From JAHOYW01 sp963664605 (GTDB taxonomy: Bacteria; Verrucomicrobiota; Lentisphaeria; Victivallales; Victivallaceae), in the NCBI GenBank assembly GCA_963664605.1, contig OY761536.1:2294001-2358000 (forward strand): a stretch of DNA of 64,000 bases, given 5' to 3'. The position numbers were made by a program, and so were the translations under genes. Below the pieces are notes generated by a model that worked only from the letters and a program-made list of their open reading frames with translations, made no database searches and was not told the DNA's origin. Every line of letters begins with the position of its first letter. The first letter of the stretch is position 1. Shown here in pieces: positions 44,631 to 53,402 of this stretch.

Positions 44631-46042
44631 CTCATTTTCTTTAATCTGGCACTCAGGGCCTGAGGAGTGATGCCCAGCATTCTGGCGGCTACGCTTTGAT
44701 TACCTGCCGCGCGGTTCATGGCTTCGTTGATTAAGGCGATATCCATTTCCTTTAGTTCCGGCAGAACCACCAGATTAGCGAGACAGCTTCCCAAATCTTC
44801 AGCTTCTTCGTGATGATTACCGGTGATTTTTGAATTACGCTTGATATGTGAAGCGAATACTTTTGTTGATAATGTTTTTGAATGGTGGTTGCTGACCGCG
44901 TCATACACCATTGCCTCAAGTTCGCGTATATTGCCGGGAAAATGATATGATTTAAGCAATATCAGGAGTTCATCAGGGTAGTGAGGCTCTTTTTTCTTTA
45001 GTTCTTTTGCCGCTTCTGCAATAAATGAATTCAGCAGCAAAGCAATGTCATCGCTGCGTTCACGTAATGGCGGAATATCAATATGGTGAGTGGCGATGCG
45101 GTAATAAAGGTCTTTTCTGAATTGTTTATCGCGCTGGAGTTCGTGCAGATCGCGATTAGTCGCTAAAATTATTCTGGCGGAAGATATTTTTACTTTGTCC
45201 GAGCCAAGCTGTTGATACTCTCTTTGCTGGAGCAAACGTAATAATTTTATTTGGGAAGCCATGTTGAGATCGCCTATTTCATCAATAAACAATGTGCCGT
45301 TACTGGCTTTTTCAATTGTTCCCGGCCTATCACTGATTGCTCCGGTAAAAGCGCCTTTAGTATGACCGAATAAAGTATCGGAAATCATATTGTCATCAAG
45401 TCCGGCGATATTTACCGTAACCAACTCCCCCTTACATTTTGACTCGTCATGCAGGGCTTTTGCAAAAAGTTCTTTGCCCACTCCTGTTTCCCCGGTTATT
45501 AACACGGGCTGCCTGCTTGCAGCAATTGCGGTACAATAACGGAATATAGAAAGCATATATTTGTTATTGGTGATTATCGCTGAGAATGATTTAAAGTTTT
45601 CCTGATGGCCTTCTGACAGTAAACTGTTTCTAAGGCGGTCATTTTCACGTTTAAGTTCGTTGATGTCAATATATTTGTGTATTTTGTCCAGAAGCTTGTT
45701 GATATCTACGGGTTTGACCATATATTCCGCTGCGCCGTGATGTATGCATTCGACAGCTTTTTCGAGAGAATTTACAGAGGTGACCATTATTACTGGTATT
45801 TCCGGATGGTCTTCGGTGAATTCATCCAGCAGGTCATCGCCGGAAACTTCCGGCATTATCATATCCAGGATAATCAGTTCAACATCTTGAGATTTTACGA
45901 CTTCTCTGGCTTGAATCCCGTTACTGCATGTTATAACATTGGTTATACCCGCACTTTGCAGGGCCAATTCATAGCTTCGCAAAGTATTTTTTTCATCATC
46001 GATCAAGAGAACTGGATATTTAGGATATAATTGTTTGCTCAT
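44624..46042 (-). CDS. NtrC-family sigma54-dependent response regulator
   Basis: 472 residues from the ATG after AAGGAAAG; 37 upstream codons overlap the kinase gene and are discarded. Receiver domain at about 8-125 with Asp60 (LIILDMIMPE) as phospho-acceptor; AAA+ domain with GETGVGKELFAK, the sigma54-contacting GAFTGA, TLFIDEIGDL and LRERSDDIALL; and a Fis-type HTH (GNQSVAARMLGITPQALSARLKK) at the end. It activates sigma54 promoters when phosphorylated. The kinase gene ends 10 nt upstream, so they form a pair. Confidence 0.94.
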   Translation of the reverse strand: MSKQLYPKYPVLLIDDEKNTLRSYELALQSAGITNVITCSNGIQAREVVKSQDVELIILDMIMPEVSGDDLLDEFTEDHPEIPVIMVTSVNSLEKAVECIHHGAAEYMVKPVDINKLLDKIHKYIDINELKRENDRLRNSLLSEGHQENFKSFSAIITNNKYMLSIFRYCTAIAASRQPVLITGETGVGKELFAKALHDESKCKGELVTVNIAGLDDNMISDTLFGHTKGAFTGAISDRPGTIEKASNGTLFIDEIGDLNMASQIKLLRLLQQREYQQLGSDKVKISSARIILATNRDLHELQRDKQFRKDLYYRIATHHIDIPPLRERSDDIALLLNSFIAEAAKELKKKEPHYPDELLILLKSYHFPGNIRELEAMVYDAVSNHHSKTLSTKVFASHIKRNSKITGNHHEEAEDLGSCLANLVVLPELKEMDIALINEAMNRAAGNQSVAARMLGITPQALSARLKKMRK

Positions 46043-46052
46043 ATCACTTTCC

Positions 46053-48494
46053 TTATTTAAAACTGTTATCATGAGCAAGCGGTAAAATAATTTCAACAGT
46101 AGTGCCTTCCCCGGGGTTGGAACTAAAATTAAAGTGTCCTTTATGCTCTTCAAGTATTGACGAGGATATTGATAAGCCCAATCCGGTTCCGCCTGTTTTC
46201 CGCTTGGTAGTGAAAAAAGGATCAGTTATGAAATTCAAGTTCTGTGTTTCAATCCCGATACCAGTATCCGTAATTTTTATGACTGCCATCTTACCAGACA
46301 GACTAGTGCTGAGATGAATGCTTTGTTCTTTTGAAGTTAAAGCCTGACAGGCGTTTTGCAATACATTTATAATAACCTGTTCGATTTGCTGTTGAACACC
46401 TATAACTGGAAGGCGTTTACATTTCCTCTCCATTTGAAATTTATCTGTAGCTTTCATTATTTGATTTTTCAACAGGAAAGATGCGTTTTCTATAGCGTCA
46501 TGGAGGTCAAATACTTCCTTAATATCTCCAGGGACATTTCTTATATAGGCCTTCAAACTGTCAATAATCCTTCCGATCCGTTCAGAACCGTCTCTTATCC
46601 CAAAGAGCAGATCATCTATGCTTTCCTCCAATTTACTGCTGGGGATATTTCCTAAATAAAATTCCGGAGAAGTTTCTATTTTTTTGTGGACAAGCGGCTT
46701 TAATTCTTTCCACATTTTTTGCAATAGCGATACGTTGATATTAATGAAATGATTGGGATTGTTGATCTCATGAGCTACACCGCTGATCAAAATGCCCAGA
46801 GATTTCATTTTATCGGCTAATAATAACTGTTCCTGATGAATTCTTGCTTTAGCTTTGGCTTTTTCGTATTCTGTTACGTCCAGTATGCCTCCCACTAAAT
46901 ATTTGGGTTTGCCGTGGCGGTCGTGTAAAATACTTTTCTTGTTAATAGCAAAACATTTGTCTCCGGATGACGTTGTTAAAGTATAGGTGTGCTCTGAGTT
47001 TTTAGCCGTGCTGTTTAAAAATATTTTTTCATCTTCTGAAATTTTTTCTCCAACACTTTTATTAAGCTCAGAGTGTACATCTGAAAGCTTTGCCCCTACA
47101 ATATTTGCCCCTCCTGTGCCGATACGATTTATAAAATCTTTAAATGCTTCATTATGACCGATATAACGACCTTTCATATCTTTGTAGTAAACAGGGACAG
47201 GCAAAGCGTCAGCAATTCTCTGCATCAAGTTCAGACGTTCTTTTATCGCGTTATAACGATTACTTTGTCCAAGGTCTTCCATGCAGCCTATAACTTTATA
47301 CACTTGAGCTTTACTGTCAAGTATAGGAATGCCTCTGGATAAAATCCAGGCGTACTGATGATTTTTATGTAAAATGCGGAACATGGAGTCATATACTGGT
47401 CTTTTGCCTGTAATAACTTCTTCAAATGATGTTTTAACGCGTTCGATATCCTGAAAATGTATTCTTCCTAAAACGTCTTTTTTATTAACTATTCCGTTTT
47501 TCCCTTTCAGTTTTAAAAGATGTCTTATTTCATCTGAGAAATAAATCCCCGATTCGCCTTTTTTATATTCCCAAAATCCAAGTCCTATTTTTTCAAAAAA
47601 AGATCTAAGGCGGTTTTCTGTTTGTAACTGTTGCTCTTCGTGCAGTTTCTTTTCTGTTACATTCCAGGTTATGCCGTGAGCCTTGGTTGGTTTTTTATCT
47701 TCATTGTATTCGATTGCACAGCGGCAAAGCAAGTAATATGTAGTGTTGTCATCACCGATGACTTTGCAGAGGTAATCAAAAGCGGAGTATTTTTCCGGAT
47801 TTTTAATTGCTTCCTGTATTTTCTTTCTATCTTCAGGATGAACTCGTTTTAAAAATGCCGTCATTATATTCTTTTTCGGTGGTGTCCAGATCATCTTTAA
47901 TTGTTCTGACGGAATTAATTCATCTGTTTCAAAATTATATGACCATACACCGATATTAGTTAATTTGTAAGCATCATGGAGTTGTTTTTCTTTAAGGAGC
48001 AGTTTGCTTTCCATTCTCTGCTGCTCTGTTACCTCCTGGTTTATGCCAATAATCTTGATTGCTTTCTTGCCTGAATCATCAAATATGAATTTCCCCTTGA
48101 TATTTAAGTAATGCAGTTTGCCGTCATCGCCGTGATATCTGATATTATATTCAAATTCAGGATGTTTTTCAGGGTTGTCCCATATATCCTGTATTTTTTT
48201 ACGGTCATCCTTATGTACCTTGGATAAGAATACATCTATGTCATCTTTATTTTCATGTTGAGTTTTTTTCCAGATATTACGGAAATGGAACGGTCCCTCA
48301 AATTTACGTTTTGCTAAATCATAGGACCAGGGGATTGCGTGGGAAAACTCATAAATACTATGTAAAAAATCTTTATGAATTTGTAAATCATTCTGGGACG
48401 GGTCTGAATTCCTTTTGGACAGTTCAGCTTTAAGGCGTGCATTTTCTTTGCGTAAAGCTTGCAGTTCCTGCTGTATTTTATCATTCTGCTGCAT
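46053..48494 (-). CDS. Cytoplasmic multi-PAS sensor histidine kinase
   Basis: 813 residues with no membrane segment. A short N-terminal coiled coil (1-30) is followed by four PAS/PAC units at about 45-158, 172-285, 296-410 and 420-545, then HisKA with His575 in ISGVAHEINNPNHF, and HATPase with NVLQNACQAL, DTGIGIETQNL and GGTGLGLSIS. The NtrB/AtoS-like catalytic core fits its NtrC-family partner 10 nt downstream. PAS units 1 and 2 are similar to each other (KVHKDDRKKIQ / RVHPEDRKKIQ), suggesting duplication. The signal is probably intracellular (redox, ligand or light). Confidence 0.93.
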   Translation of the reverse strand: MQQNDKIQQELQALRKENARLKAELSKRNSDPSQNDLQIHKDFLHSIYEFSHAIPWSYDLAKRKFEGPFHFRNIWKKTQHENKDDIDVFLSKVHKDDRKKIQDIWDNPEKHPEFEYNIRYHGDDGKLHYLNIKGKFIFDDSGKKAIKIIGINQEVTEQQRMESKLLLKEKQLHDAYKLTNIGVWSYNFETDELIPSEQLKMIWTPPKKNIMTAFLKRVHPEDRKKIQEAIKNPEKYSAFDYLCKVIGDDNTTYYLLCRCAIEYNEDKKPTKAHGITWNVTEKKLHEEQQLQTENRLRSFFEKIGLGFWEYKKGESGIYFSDEIRHLLKLKGKNGIVNKKDVLGRIHFQDIERVKTSFEEVITGKRPVYDSMFRILHKNHQYAWILSRGIPILDSKAQVYKVIGCMEDLGQSNRYNAIKERLNLMQRIADALPVPVYYKDMKGRYIGHNEAFKDFINRIGTGGANIVGAKLSDVHSELNKSVGEKISEDEKIFLNSTAKNSEHTYTLTTSSGDKCFAINKKSILHDRHGKPKYLVGGILDVTEYEKAKAKARIHQEQLLLADKMKSLGILISGVAHEINNPNHFININVSLLQKMWKELKPLVHKKIETSPEFYLGNIPSSKLEESIDDLLFGIRDGSERIGRIIDSLKAYIRNVPGDIKEVFDLHDAIENASFLLKNQIMKATDKFQMERKCKRLPVIGVQQQIEQVIINVLQNACQALTSKEQSIHLSTSLSGKMAVIKITDTGIGIETQNLNFITDPFFTTKRKTGGTGLGLSISSSILEEHKGHFNFSSNPGEGTTVEIILPLAHDNSFK

Positions 48495-48601
48495 CGTTAA
48501 CCCCGGTTGATATAGTAGAGCTAATATAATATTACTTTTGCAGCCTAAAAATCAAGAACATTATTAATTAATTTAATAAAAATGCCTTAATTTGTAATAA
48601 T

Positions 48602-48889
48602 TTATTCCTGCAATGAAGTGTCGGGAGCTTGTTTTGAGTTTTTCGCAAGATAGTATCGAGTTAAAACAATATCTACGCCGACCATAAGAAGATTGAGTAT
48701 ATATAAATATATCACCCAGTTCATAGCGTAAAAGAATTTATGGCATATCCCGCTGGCGTAGCCGATAAATACCAGATATAAAAACGGCAAACTTTTGCCG
48801 ACCGGATTTTTGCTTTTATAAGTTTTATAGATTGCTAAAGGCCAGCTTGCTCCAAAACAAAACAACATAACAGCTTCAAAAATCCCCAT
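48602..48889 (-). CDS. Small PQ-loop-like membrane protein
   Basis: 95 residues with about three membrane segments. The pattern FGASWPLAIYKTYKSKNPVGKSLPFLYL resembles the first half of PQ-loop/SemiSWEET-type transporters, but the Pro-Gln pair itself is not present. The C-terminal tail is polar. Function unknown; lipid, sugar or amino-acid handling are all possible. It lies downstream of tRNA-Asn and upstream of the kinase, but without evidence of a shared operon. Confidence 0.6.
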   Translation of the reverse strand: MGIFEAVMLFCFGASWPLAIYKTYKSKNPVGKSLPFLYLVFIGYASGICHKFFYAMNWVIYLYILNLLMVGVDIVLTRYYLAKNSKQAPDTSLQE

Positions 48890-48980
48890 GAATGATACCT
48901 TAACTAGATTTATGTTATAAAAAATTATTGCGATAATAGTTATTTAGAAGGAAATAGCCTTTCGAATTTGCTCAAGGCTC

Positions 48981-49026
48981 ATTCGACACGTAAACCTACT
49001 TAAAGAATTAGCTTTACGTGTCGAAT
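48981..49026 (-). repeat. Perfect 14-bp inverted repeat abutting tRNA-Asn 3' end
   Basis: ATTCGACACGTAAA (48981-48994) is perfectly complementary to TTTACGTGTCGAAT (49013-49026), with an 18-nt loop. The right arm includes the last base of the tRNA's CCA. On the tRNA transcript it would form a strong hairpin directly after the mature end, but no U run follows. It may terminate transcription or guide 3' processing. Confidence 0.75.
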
Positions 49027-49100
49027 GGCTCCGGCGCTTGGATTCGAACCAAGGACCAAGTGGTTAACAGCCACCTACTCTACCGCTGAGCTACGCCGGA
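49026..49100 (-). tRNA. tRNA-Asn (anticodon GTT)
   Basis: 75 nt on the minus strand: acceptor TCCGGCG/CGCCGGA, D arm GCTCAGCGGTAGAGT, anticodon loop CTGTTAA (GTT), T arm with TTCGAAT, discriminator G and an encoded CCA. Confidence 0.96.
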
Positions 49101-49290
49101 ACGTTCACTTGCGTGAGCTCCTATTTTAGCCGTTAAATCTGAAAGTACAAGTACGGAATGAAAAAAATAAGAAGAATTTTGACAGATATTAGTATTTATT
49201 TATATTTATAGTATATTTACAGCTCGCAGATGTATCCGGGGATATGGGTGGATGCGTTTTGAGTTGATAATCCCATAAGGGAAATTTAGT

Positions 49291-50442
49291 ATGAAAGTAT
49301 TTGTTGGAGTCGGCCTGGGGCCAATTCAGACAGGGATATTTCTGTCCGGTGCCGCAAAAGGAAATTTTGACCGTATTGTTATAGCTGAAGTCGATAACGA
49401 AATCAAAGATGCGATTAATAAAAGCGGCGGTACAGTTACTATAAATATTGCCGCTGATGACCATATTTACAGTGAAAGCTATGGTAATGTTGAAGTTTAC
49501 AATCCGATGATCGATAGTGAACGCCAGAAACTTGTTGCCGCTGCCGGTGAAGCCTGCGAACTGGCTACCGCCCTGCCAAGCGTCAAGTTTTTTGGTCCGA
49601 CTGCTGAATGGATGCGTGAAGGATTCGAGCTCAACCCCGGGAAGCAGCGTTTCATCTATACTGCGGAAAATAATAATGAAGCCGCTGAAGAACTGGAAAA
49701 AGCCGTTGGAAAGAATTTTTCTGATACTTACTATTTGAATACGGTTGTAGGAAAAATGAGCGGTGTTGCTTCCGCTGAGGAATGCCGTAAGCTTGGACTG
49801 AAAGAACTTTGCCCTGGAGCTGGGCGTGGACATCTGGTTGAACAATTTAATAATATTCTGATTTCTTCATGTCCAGGCATAGAAGAGCGCCATGTTCAGG
49901 ATTTAAGCGCGAAAAAAGATCTTTACCCATTTGAAGAAGCAAAGCTTTATGGGCATAACGCAATTCATTTCCTCCTTGGTTGTTTCGGTAAACAGGCAGG
50001 TAAAGAGTATATGAGCGAAATGCGTTCAATGACTGAAATCATGGAAAAGGGCAGGGCGGCTTTTATCAATGAATGCGGTGCTGCCCTCTGTAAAAAATGG
50101 AAAGGCGTTGATGAATTATTCACGTCTGCCGGTTTCACGGCTTACGCTGAAAATCTCCTGGAACGCATGACTAATCCTTTTCTTCAGGATGCTGTAAGCC
50201 GTATTACCCGGGATTTACCGCGCAAACTTTCCTGGGACGACCGGGTAATCGGAACCATACGTGTGGTTATGGGGCAGGGGATAGATGCCCTGATTCTCAG
50301 AGAAGGTGCTCTTTTAGCCATTAGCGAAGAGTTTGGAACTGATGAAGACGAGGCAAAGTGCGGCTTGCAGGCTTTATGGCATGGAGCACCGGAAGCTGAA
50401 CAGAAGGCTGTACTTGATTTTATCTACAAAAATGTCAAATAG
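49291..50442 (+). CDS. Mannitol dehydrogenase-family (MtlD-like) oxidoreductase
   Basis: 383 residues, the same length as mannitol-1-phosphate 5-dehydrogenase. The N-terminus GVGLGPIQTGIF is a loose version of the MtlD nucleotide-binding loop (GAGNIGRGF). The C-terminal domain has KLYGHNAIHFLLGCFG, matching the catalytic K-x(4)N-x2-H motif, and RKLSWDDRVIGTIRVVMGQGI, the family's dimerisation segment. Divergence from textbook MtlD is considerable, so the substrate (sugar alcohol or its phosphate, or a sugar acid) is not fixed. It stands 107 nt upstream of the ilvC-like gene with no terminator between them. Confidence 0.65.
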   Translation: MKVFVGVGLGPIQTGIFLSGAAKGNFDRIVIAEVDNEIKDAINKSGGTVTINIAADDHIYSESYGNVEVYNPMIDSERQKLVAAAGEACELATALPSVKFFGPTAEWMREGFELNPGKQRFIYTAENNNEAAEELEKAVGKNFSDTYYLNTVVGKMSGVASAEECRKLGLKELCPGAGRGHLVEQFNNILISSCPGIEERHVQDLSAKKDLYPFEEAKLYGHNAIHFLLGCFGKQAGKEYMSEMRSMTEIMEKGRAAFINECGAALCKKWKGVDELFTSAGFTAYAENLLERMTNPFLQDAVSRITRDLPRKLSWDDRVIGTIRVVMGQGIDALILREGALLAISEEFGTDEDEAKCGLQALWHGAPEAEQKAVLDFIYKNVK

Positions 50443-50549
50443 TCTTTTGCAATTACCTGTGAGGGGTATATATTAAATCTTTCACGTAAAATAATTATGG
50501 ATATTTAAAGTATAAATATTCATGTCCAGTATTTTAAAGGAGACATACT

Positions 50550-51530
50550 ATGAATTTGATTCATGACAAAGATGCAGACCTGTCTGTATTGAACGGAAAA
50601 ACAGTTGCCGTTATCGGATACGGCAGCCAGGGTAGCGCTCAGGCGCTTTGTATGAGAGATTCCGGTGTAAACGTAATTATCGGTTCTATCAAAGACGCTT
50701 CTTACGACAAAGCTGCTGAAGATGGTTTTGAAGTAATGGATATCGCTTCTGCAGCCGCAAAAGCTGACATTATTCATATTCTTCTTCCAGATGAATTCCA
50801 TGCTCCGGTTTATAAAAAAGAAATTGAAGCTTCAATGGTTGCCGGAAAAACTTTTTCCTGCTCACATGGTTTCAACATCATCTTCAAGGAAATTGTCCCT
50901 CCTGCAGACGTAAACGTAATCATGGTTGCGCCTAAGAGCCCGGCTACTGAAGAACGCAAAGCGTTTCTGGAAGGTTTCGGAGTTCCCGGTTTGGTTGCTG
51001 TTCATCAGAATGCAGGCGGCGATGCCCGTGATATCGCTTTGGCTATGGCTAAAGCTATGGGATTCACTCGTGCAGGAGTTCTGGAATGTACTTTCGAACA
51101 AGAAACTTATGAAGACCTTTTCGGTGAACAGAATGTTCTCTGCGGTGGTTTGGTAGACTTGATGAAATACGGTTTTGAAGTATTGACAGAAGCCGGTTAT
51201 CCGCCGGAAATGGCTTACTTCGAATGCGTTCATGAAGTAAAACTTATCGTAGACCTGATTTTCGAGGGCGGTATCCAGAAAATGAACGCGGTTATTTCAA
51301 ATACTGCTGAATGGGGCGAATACGTCAATGGTCCGAGAATCATTACTCCTGACGTCAAAAAACGTATGGAAGAATCATTGAAAGACATCGAAAGCGGTAA
51401 ATTCGCTAAAGAGTGGATGGCTGAAGCCCGTAATGGCGCTCCGACTCTTCTTAAGAAACGCGAAGAACTCGGAAACCACGAAGTCGAGATCGTCGGCGCT
51501 AAGATCCGTTCGCTTTTCGAAAAGAAATAA
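50550..51530 (+). CDS. ilvC: Ketol-acid reductoisomerase (class I), divergent
   Basis: 326 residues. KARI makes 2,3-dihydroxy-isovalerate/methylvalerate in branched-chain amino-acid synthesis. NAD(P) loop GYGSQGSAQALCM; metal and catalytic residues present in SHGFNI, ETYEDLFGEQ (Asp and Glu ligands), YFECVHEVKLIVDL (Glu pair) and SNTAEWG (Ser). The usually conserved APKGPGHTVR segment reads APKSPATEER here, and the cofactor-selecting loop reads GSIKDASYDK instead of the common GLR..S pattern. Strong AAAGGAG site before the ATG. No ilvB, ilvN or ilvD is adjacent. Confidence 0.88.
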   Translation: MNLIHDKDADLSVLNGKTVAVIGYGSQGSAQALCMRDSGVNVIIGSIKDASYDKAAEDGFEVMDIASAAAKADIIHILLPDEFHAPVYKKEIEASMVAGKTFSCSHGFNIIFKEIVPPADVNVIMVAPKSPATEERKAFLEGFGVPGLVAVHQNAGGDARDIALAMAKAMGFTRAGVLECTFEQETYEDLFGEQNVLCGGLVDLMKYGFEVLTEAGYPPEMAYFECVHEVKLIVDLIFEGGIQKMNAVISNTAEWGEYVNGPRIITPDVKKRMEESLKDIESGKFAKEWMAEARNGAPTLLKKREELGNHEVEIVGAKIRSLFEKK

Positions 51531-51556
51531 TTTAATATTTCTTAAAATAAAAAAAT

Positions 51557-51596
51557 ACTGCTTTGGATTTTTTACGAATCCAGAGCAGTTTTTTTA
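51557..51596 (+). terminator. Rho-independent terminator after ilvC
   Basis: A 13-bp stem, ACTGCTTTGGATT paired with AATCCAGAGCAGT (one G-T), has a 7-nt loop and ends in T7. Confidence 0.9.
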
Positions 51597-51641
51597 TATA
51601 CAAATATCAGGGGATTTTGGGGCAGGCTGGGATATTAAAGT

Positions 51642-52604
51642 TTATATTTCCCAAAGGAAGTTTCCGCTTAGTTTAAATTCTTTTACTTGCTGAATGGATT
51701 GCTCGCTTTTGCGTTCGACAGCTTCTGATGTATTGAAAGCGTTATGAGGAGTAAATATCACATTATTCAGTTTTGATAATTTTTTGAGGGCTTGGAGTTG
51801 GGGCGTGTCGGCGGAAATTTCACCGCGCATTGCCGGCCCGATAAGTTTTTCATTCTCATATACGTCCATTCCGAGGGCGCTGAGGTGGTTTTCTTCGAGC
51901 AGTTTCAATAGACCGTCAAGTGGTGACAGTTCTCCGCGGGCAATATTTATAAAAACAGTCCCGGGCCTGGCTTGTTTAAGTTTTTTGTAGCTGAAATATC
52001 CTTCACTGCTTTGGTTGAGGTCCATTGCCGCTACAATGATATCTGCCTGGGGAGCGGCTTCTTCATAACTGGTGTAGCTTACAAAATCAAATTTTTCCTG
52101 TGGATCAACAGCTTTGACATTCATGCCTAATCCTTGTCCGATTTTAACGATTTCACTACCGATATTGCCAACTCCGACTACCAGGAGATTTCTTCCTCGA
52201 GTTTCTCCGCCAGTGATTCCATCGCGTTTAAAGCTTTGAAAATTATCAATTTGTTTCGGCAGTTTACGCAGGAGAGCCATCCACAGGGTAAGTGCCTGTT
52301 CCGCAACCGCGCGATTGCAGTAAAGTGGCAGATAGCCACATTTTAAATTTTCCTTTCCGGTTTCGCGACGATAGGCTGTCAAATGATCGAAGCCGGTACT
52401 GCGGGTCAGGACCGCTTTAAGTTTTTCAGCCCATTCAAGAGGTATTTGAGATTGAGTTCTGACTGAAATTATATCGGCCGGAGGTTCGGAGGCGCTGTAT
52501 TCCTGAATTGTTTTCCAACTGTAACCAGCGTTAAATTGTTTTGCGTTATATTTTTCCAGCGCGATTTGCTCTTCCTCAAATGCTTCAAAAAAGAAAATAT
52601 CCAT
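51642..52604 (-). CDS. D-isomer-specific 2-hydroxyacid dehydrogenase
   Basis: 320 residues. NAD-binding GVGNIGSEI (about residues 142-150) and the catalytic triad Arg (NIARGELSPLDGL), Glu (DVYENE) and His (TPHNAFNT) are all present. The family reduces 2-keto acids (pyruvate, phosphoglycerate, erythronate 4-phosphate and others). The substrate is not set by the sequence; D-lactate dehydrogenase-like spacing is plausible, and a LarA-family gene lies elsewhere in the window. Convergent with ilvC. Confidence 0.88.
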   Translation of the reverse strand: MDIFFFEAFEEEQIALEKYNAKQFNAGYSWKTIQEYSASEPPADIISVRTQSQIPLEWAEKLKAVLTRSTGFDHLTAYRRETGKENLKCGYLPLYCNRAVAEQALTLWMALLRKLPKQIDNFQSFKRDGITGGETRGRNLLVVGVGNIGSEIVKIGQGLGMNVKAVDPQEKFDFVSYTSYEEAAPQADIIVAAMDLNQSSEGYFSYKKLKQARPGTVFINIARGELSPLDGLLKLLEENHLSALGMDVYENEKLIGPAMRGEISADTPQLQALKKLSKLNNVIFTPHNAFNTSEAVERKSEQSIQQVKEFKLSGNFLWEI

Positions 52605-52694
52605 ACTAGTTTCCGTTAATTAATTGGGCTCAAAGGTAATCAAAATTTTTCTTAATATAAAATCCTTTTTAAAAAAGGCTGTTCACGGGCAAGT

Positions 52695-53264
52695 TCATAA
52701 CCAGCGCTCCAGGGTTTTCCATAATTCTGCTTTTCCTTGATTCTTAAGCGTGGAATAAAGGATCGGGTCTTTACCGAATATTTCAACTATTTCCCTTGAA
52801 GATTTTATTATTTCATTTTTTTTCAATTTGTCTATTTTATTTGCCACAATGCAGCTTAACAGCCCGGTGTTATTTAAAAAATCTGCCATGATTAAATCAT
52901 TTTCCAAGCCCGGATGACGGGCATCAACGACATGAACAATAGCTTTTATGTTGCGTTTTGAGCATAAATAAGCTTCTATGTACCGGCGCCATCTTTCTTT
53001 TTCTTTTTTTGATACTTTAGCATAACCGAAGCCCGGCAGGTCTACGAAGCGGAATGATTCATTAATCAGGAAAAAATTTATTTCGCGGGTTTTTCCCGGG
53101 GTGTTTCCGATCCGCGCTAATGCTTTACGGTTGAGCAAATTGTTTATAAGCGACGACTTTCCTACATTTGAACGTCCGGCAAAGGCTATTTCCGGGATGT
53201 TGTCGTCAGGAAATTGTTTCGGTTCAACTGCACCGGTTATAAACTCAGAGGATTTTATTATCAT
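52695..53264 (-). CDS. engB: Ribosome biogenesis GTPase EngB/YsxC (YihA)
   Basis: 189-residue GTPase for 50S subunit assembly. G1 GRSNVGKSS, G2 region NTPGKTREINFF, G3 DLPGFGYA and G4 NKIDK are all present, along with the family's EIAFAGRSNVGKSSLIN opening. AAAGG is upstream of the ATG. Divergent from the RNase D gene. Confidence 0.95.
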   Translation of the reverse strand: MIIKSSEFITGAVEPKQFPDDNIPEIAFAGRSNVGKSSLINNLLNRKALARIGNTPGKTREINFFLINESFRFVDLPGFGYAKVSKKEKERWRRYIEAYLCSKRNIKAIVHVVDARHPGLENDLIMADFLNNTGLLSCIVANKIDKLKKNEIIKSSREIVEIFGKDPILYSTLKNQGKAELWKTLERWL

Positions 53265-53402
53265 ATTTAATTATGCCTTTTGGTTGTAATTGGTATGAAA
53301 CAATAACTCCTTTTTCAGCAATGTAAAGAAATAATTTTAAAATTAATAGCTTTATAGGTAGAATAATACTATATTGTATGGCAAATAATTAAAGGAATAT
53401 AT

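Larger units (their letters stand above)
48890..49290. other. Intergenic region with tRNA-Asn and inverted repeat
   Basis: About 400 bases between two divergent genes. It contains tRNA-Asn on the minus strand and a perfect inverted repeat at the tRNA's 3' end. The rest shows only AT-rich sequence, with AAGGGAAA as the ribosome site of the gene at 49291. Confidence 0.6.

Noticed and set aside
48981..49100. tRNA-Asn with repeat as an integration site of a mobile element
   Set aside because: No integrase, no second copy of the tRNA 3' end and no foreign gene block are visible on either side, so only the hairpin is reported.
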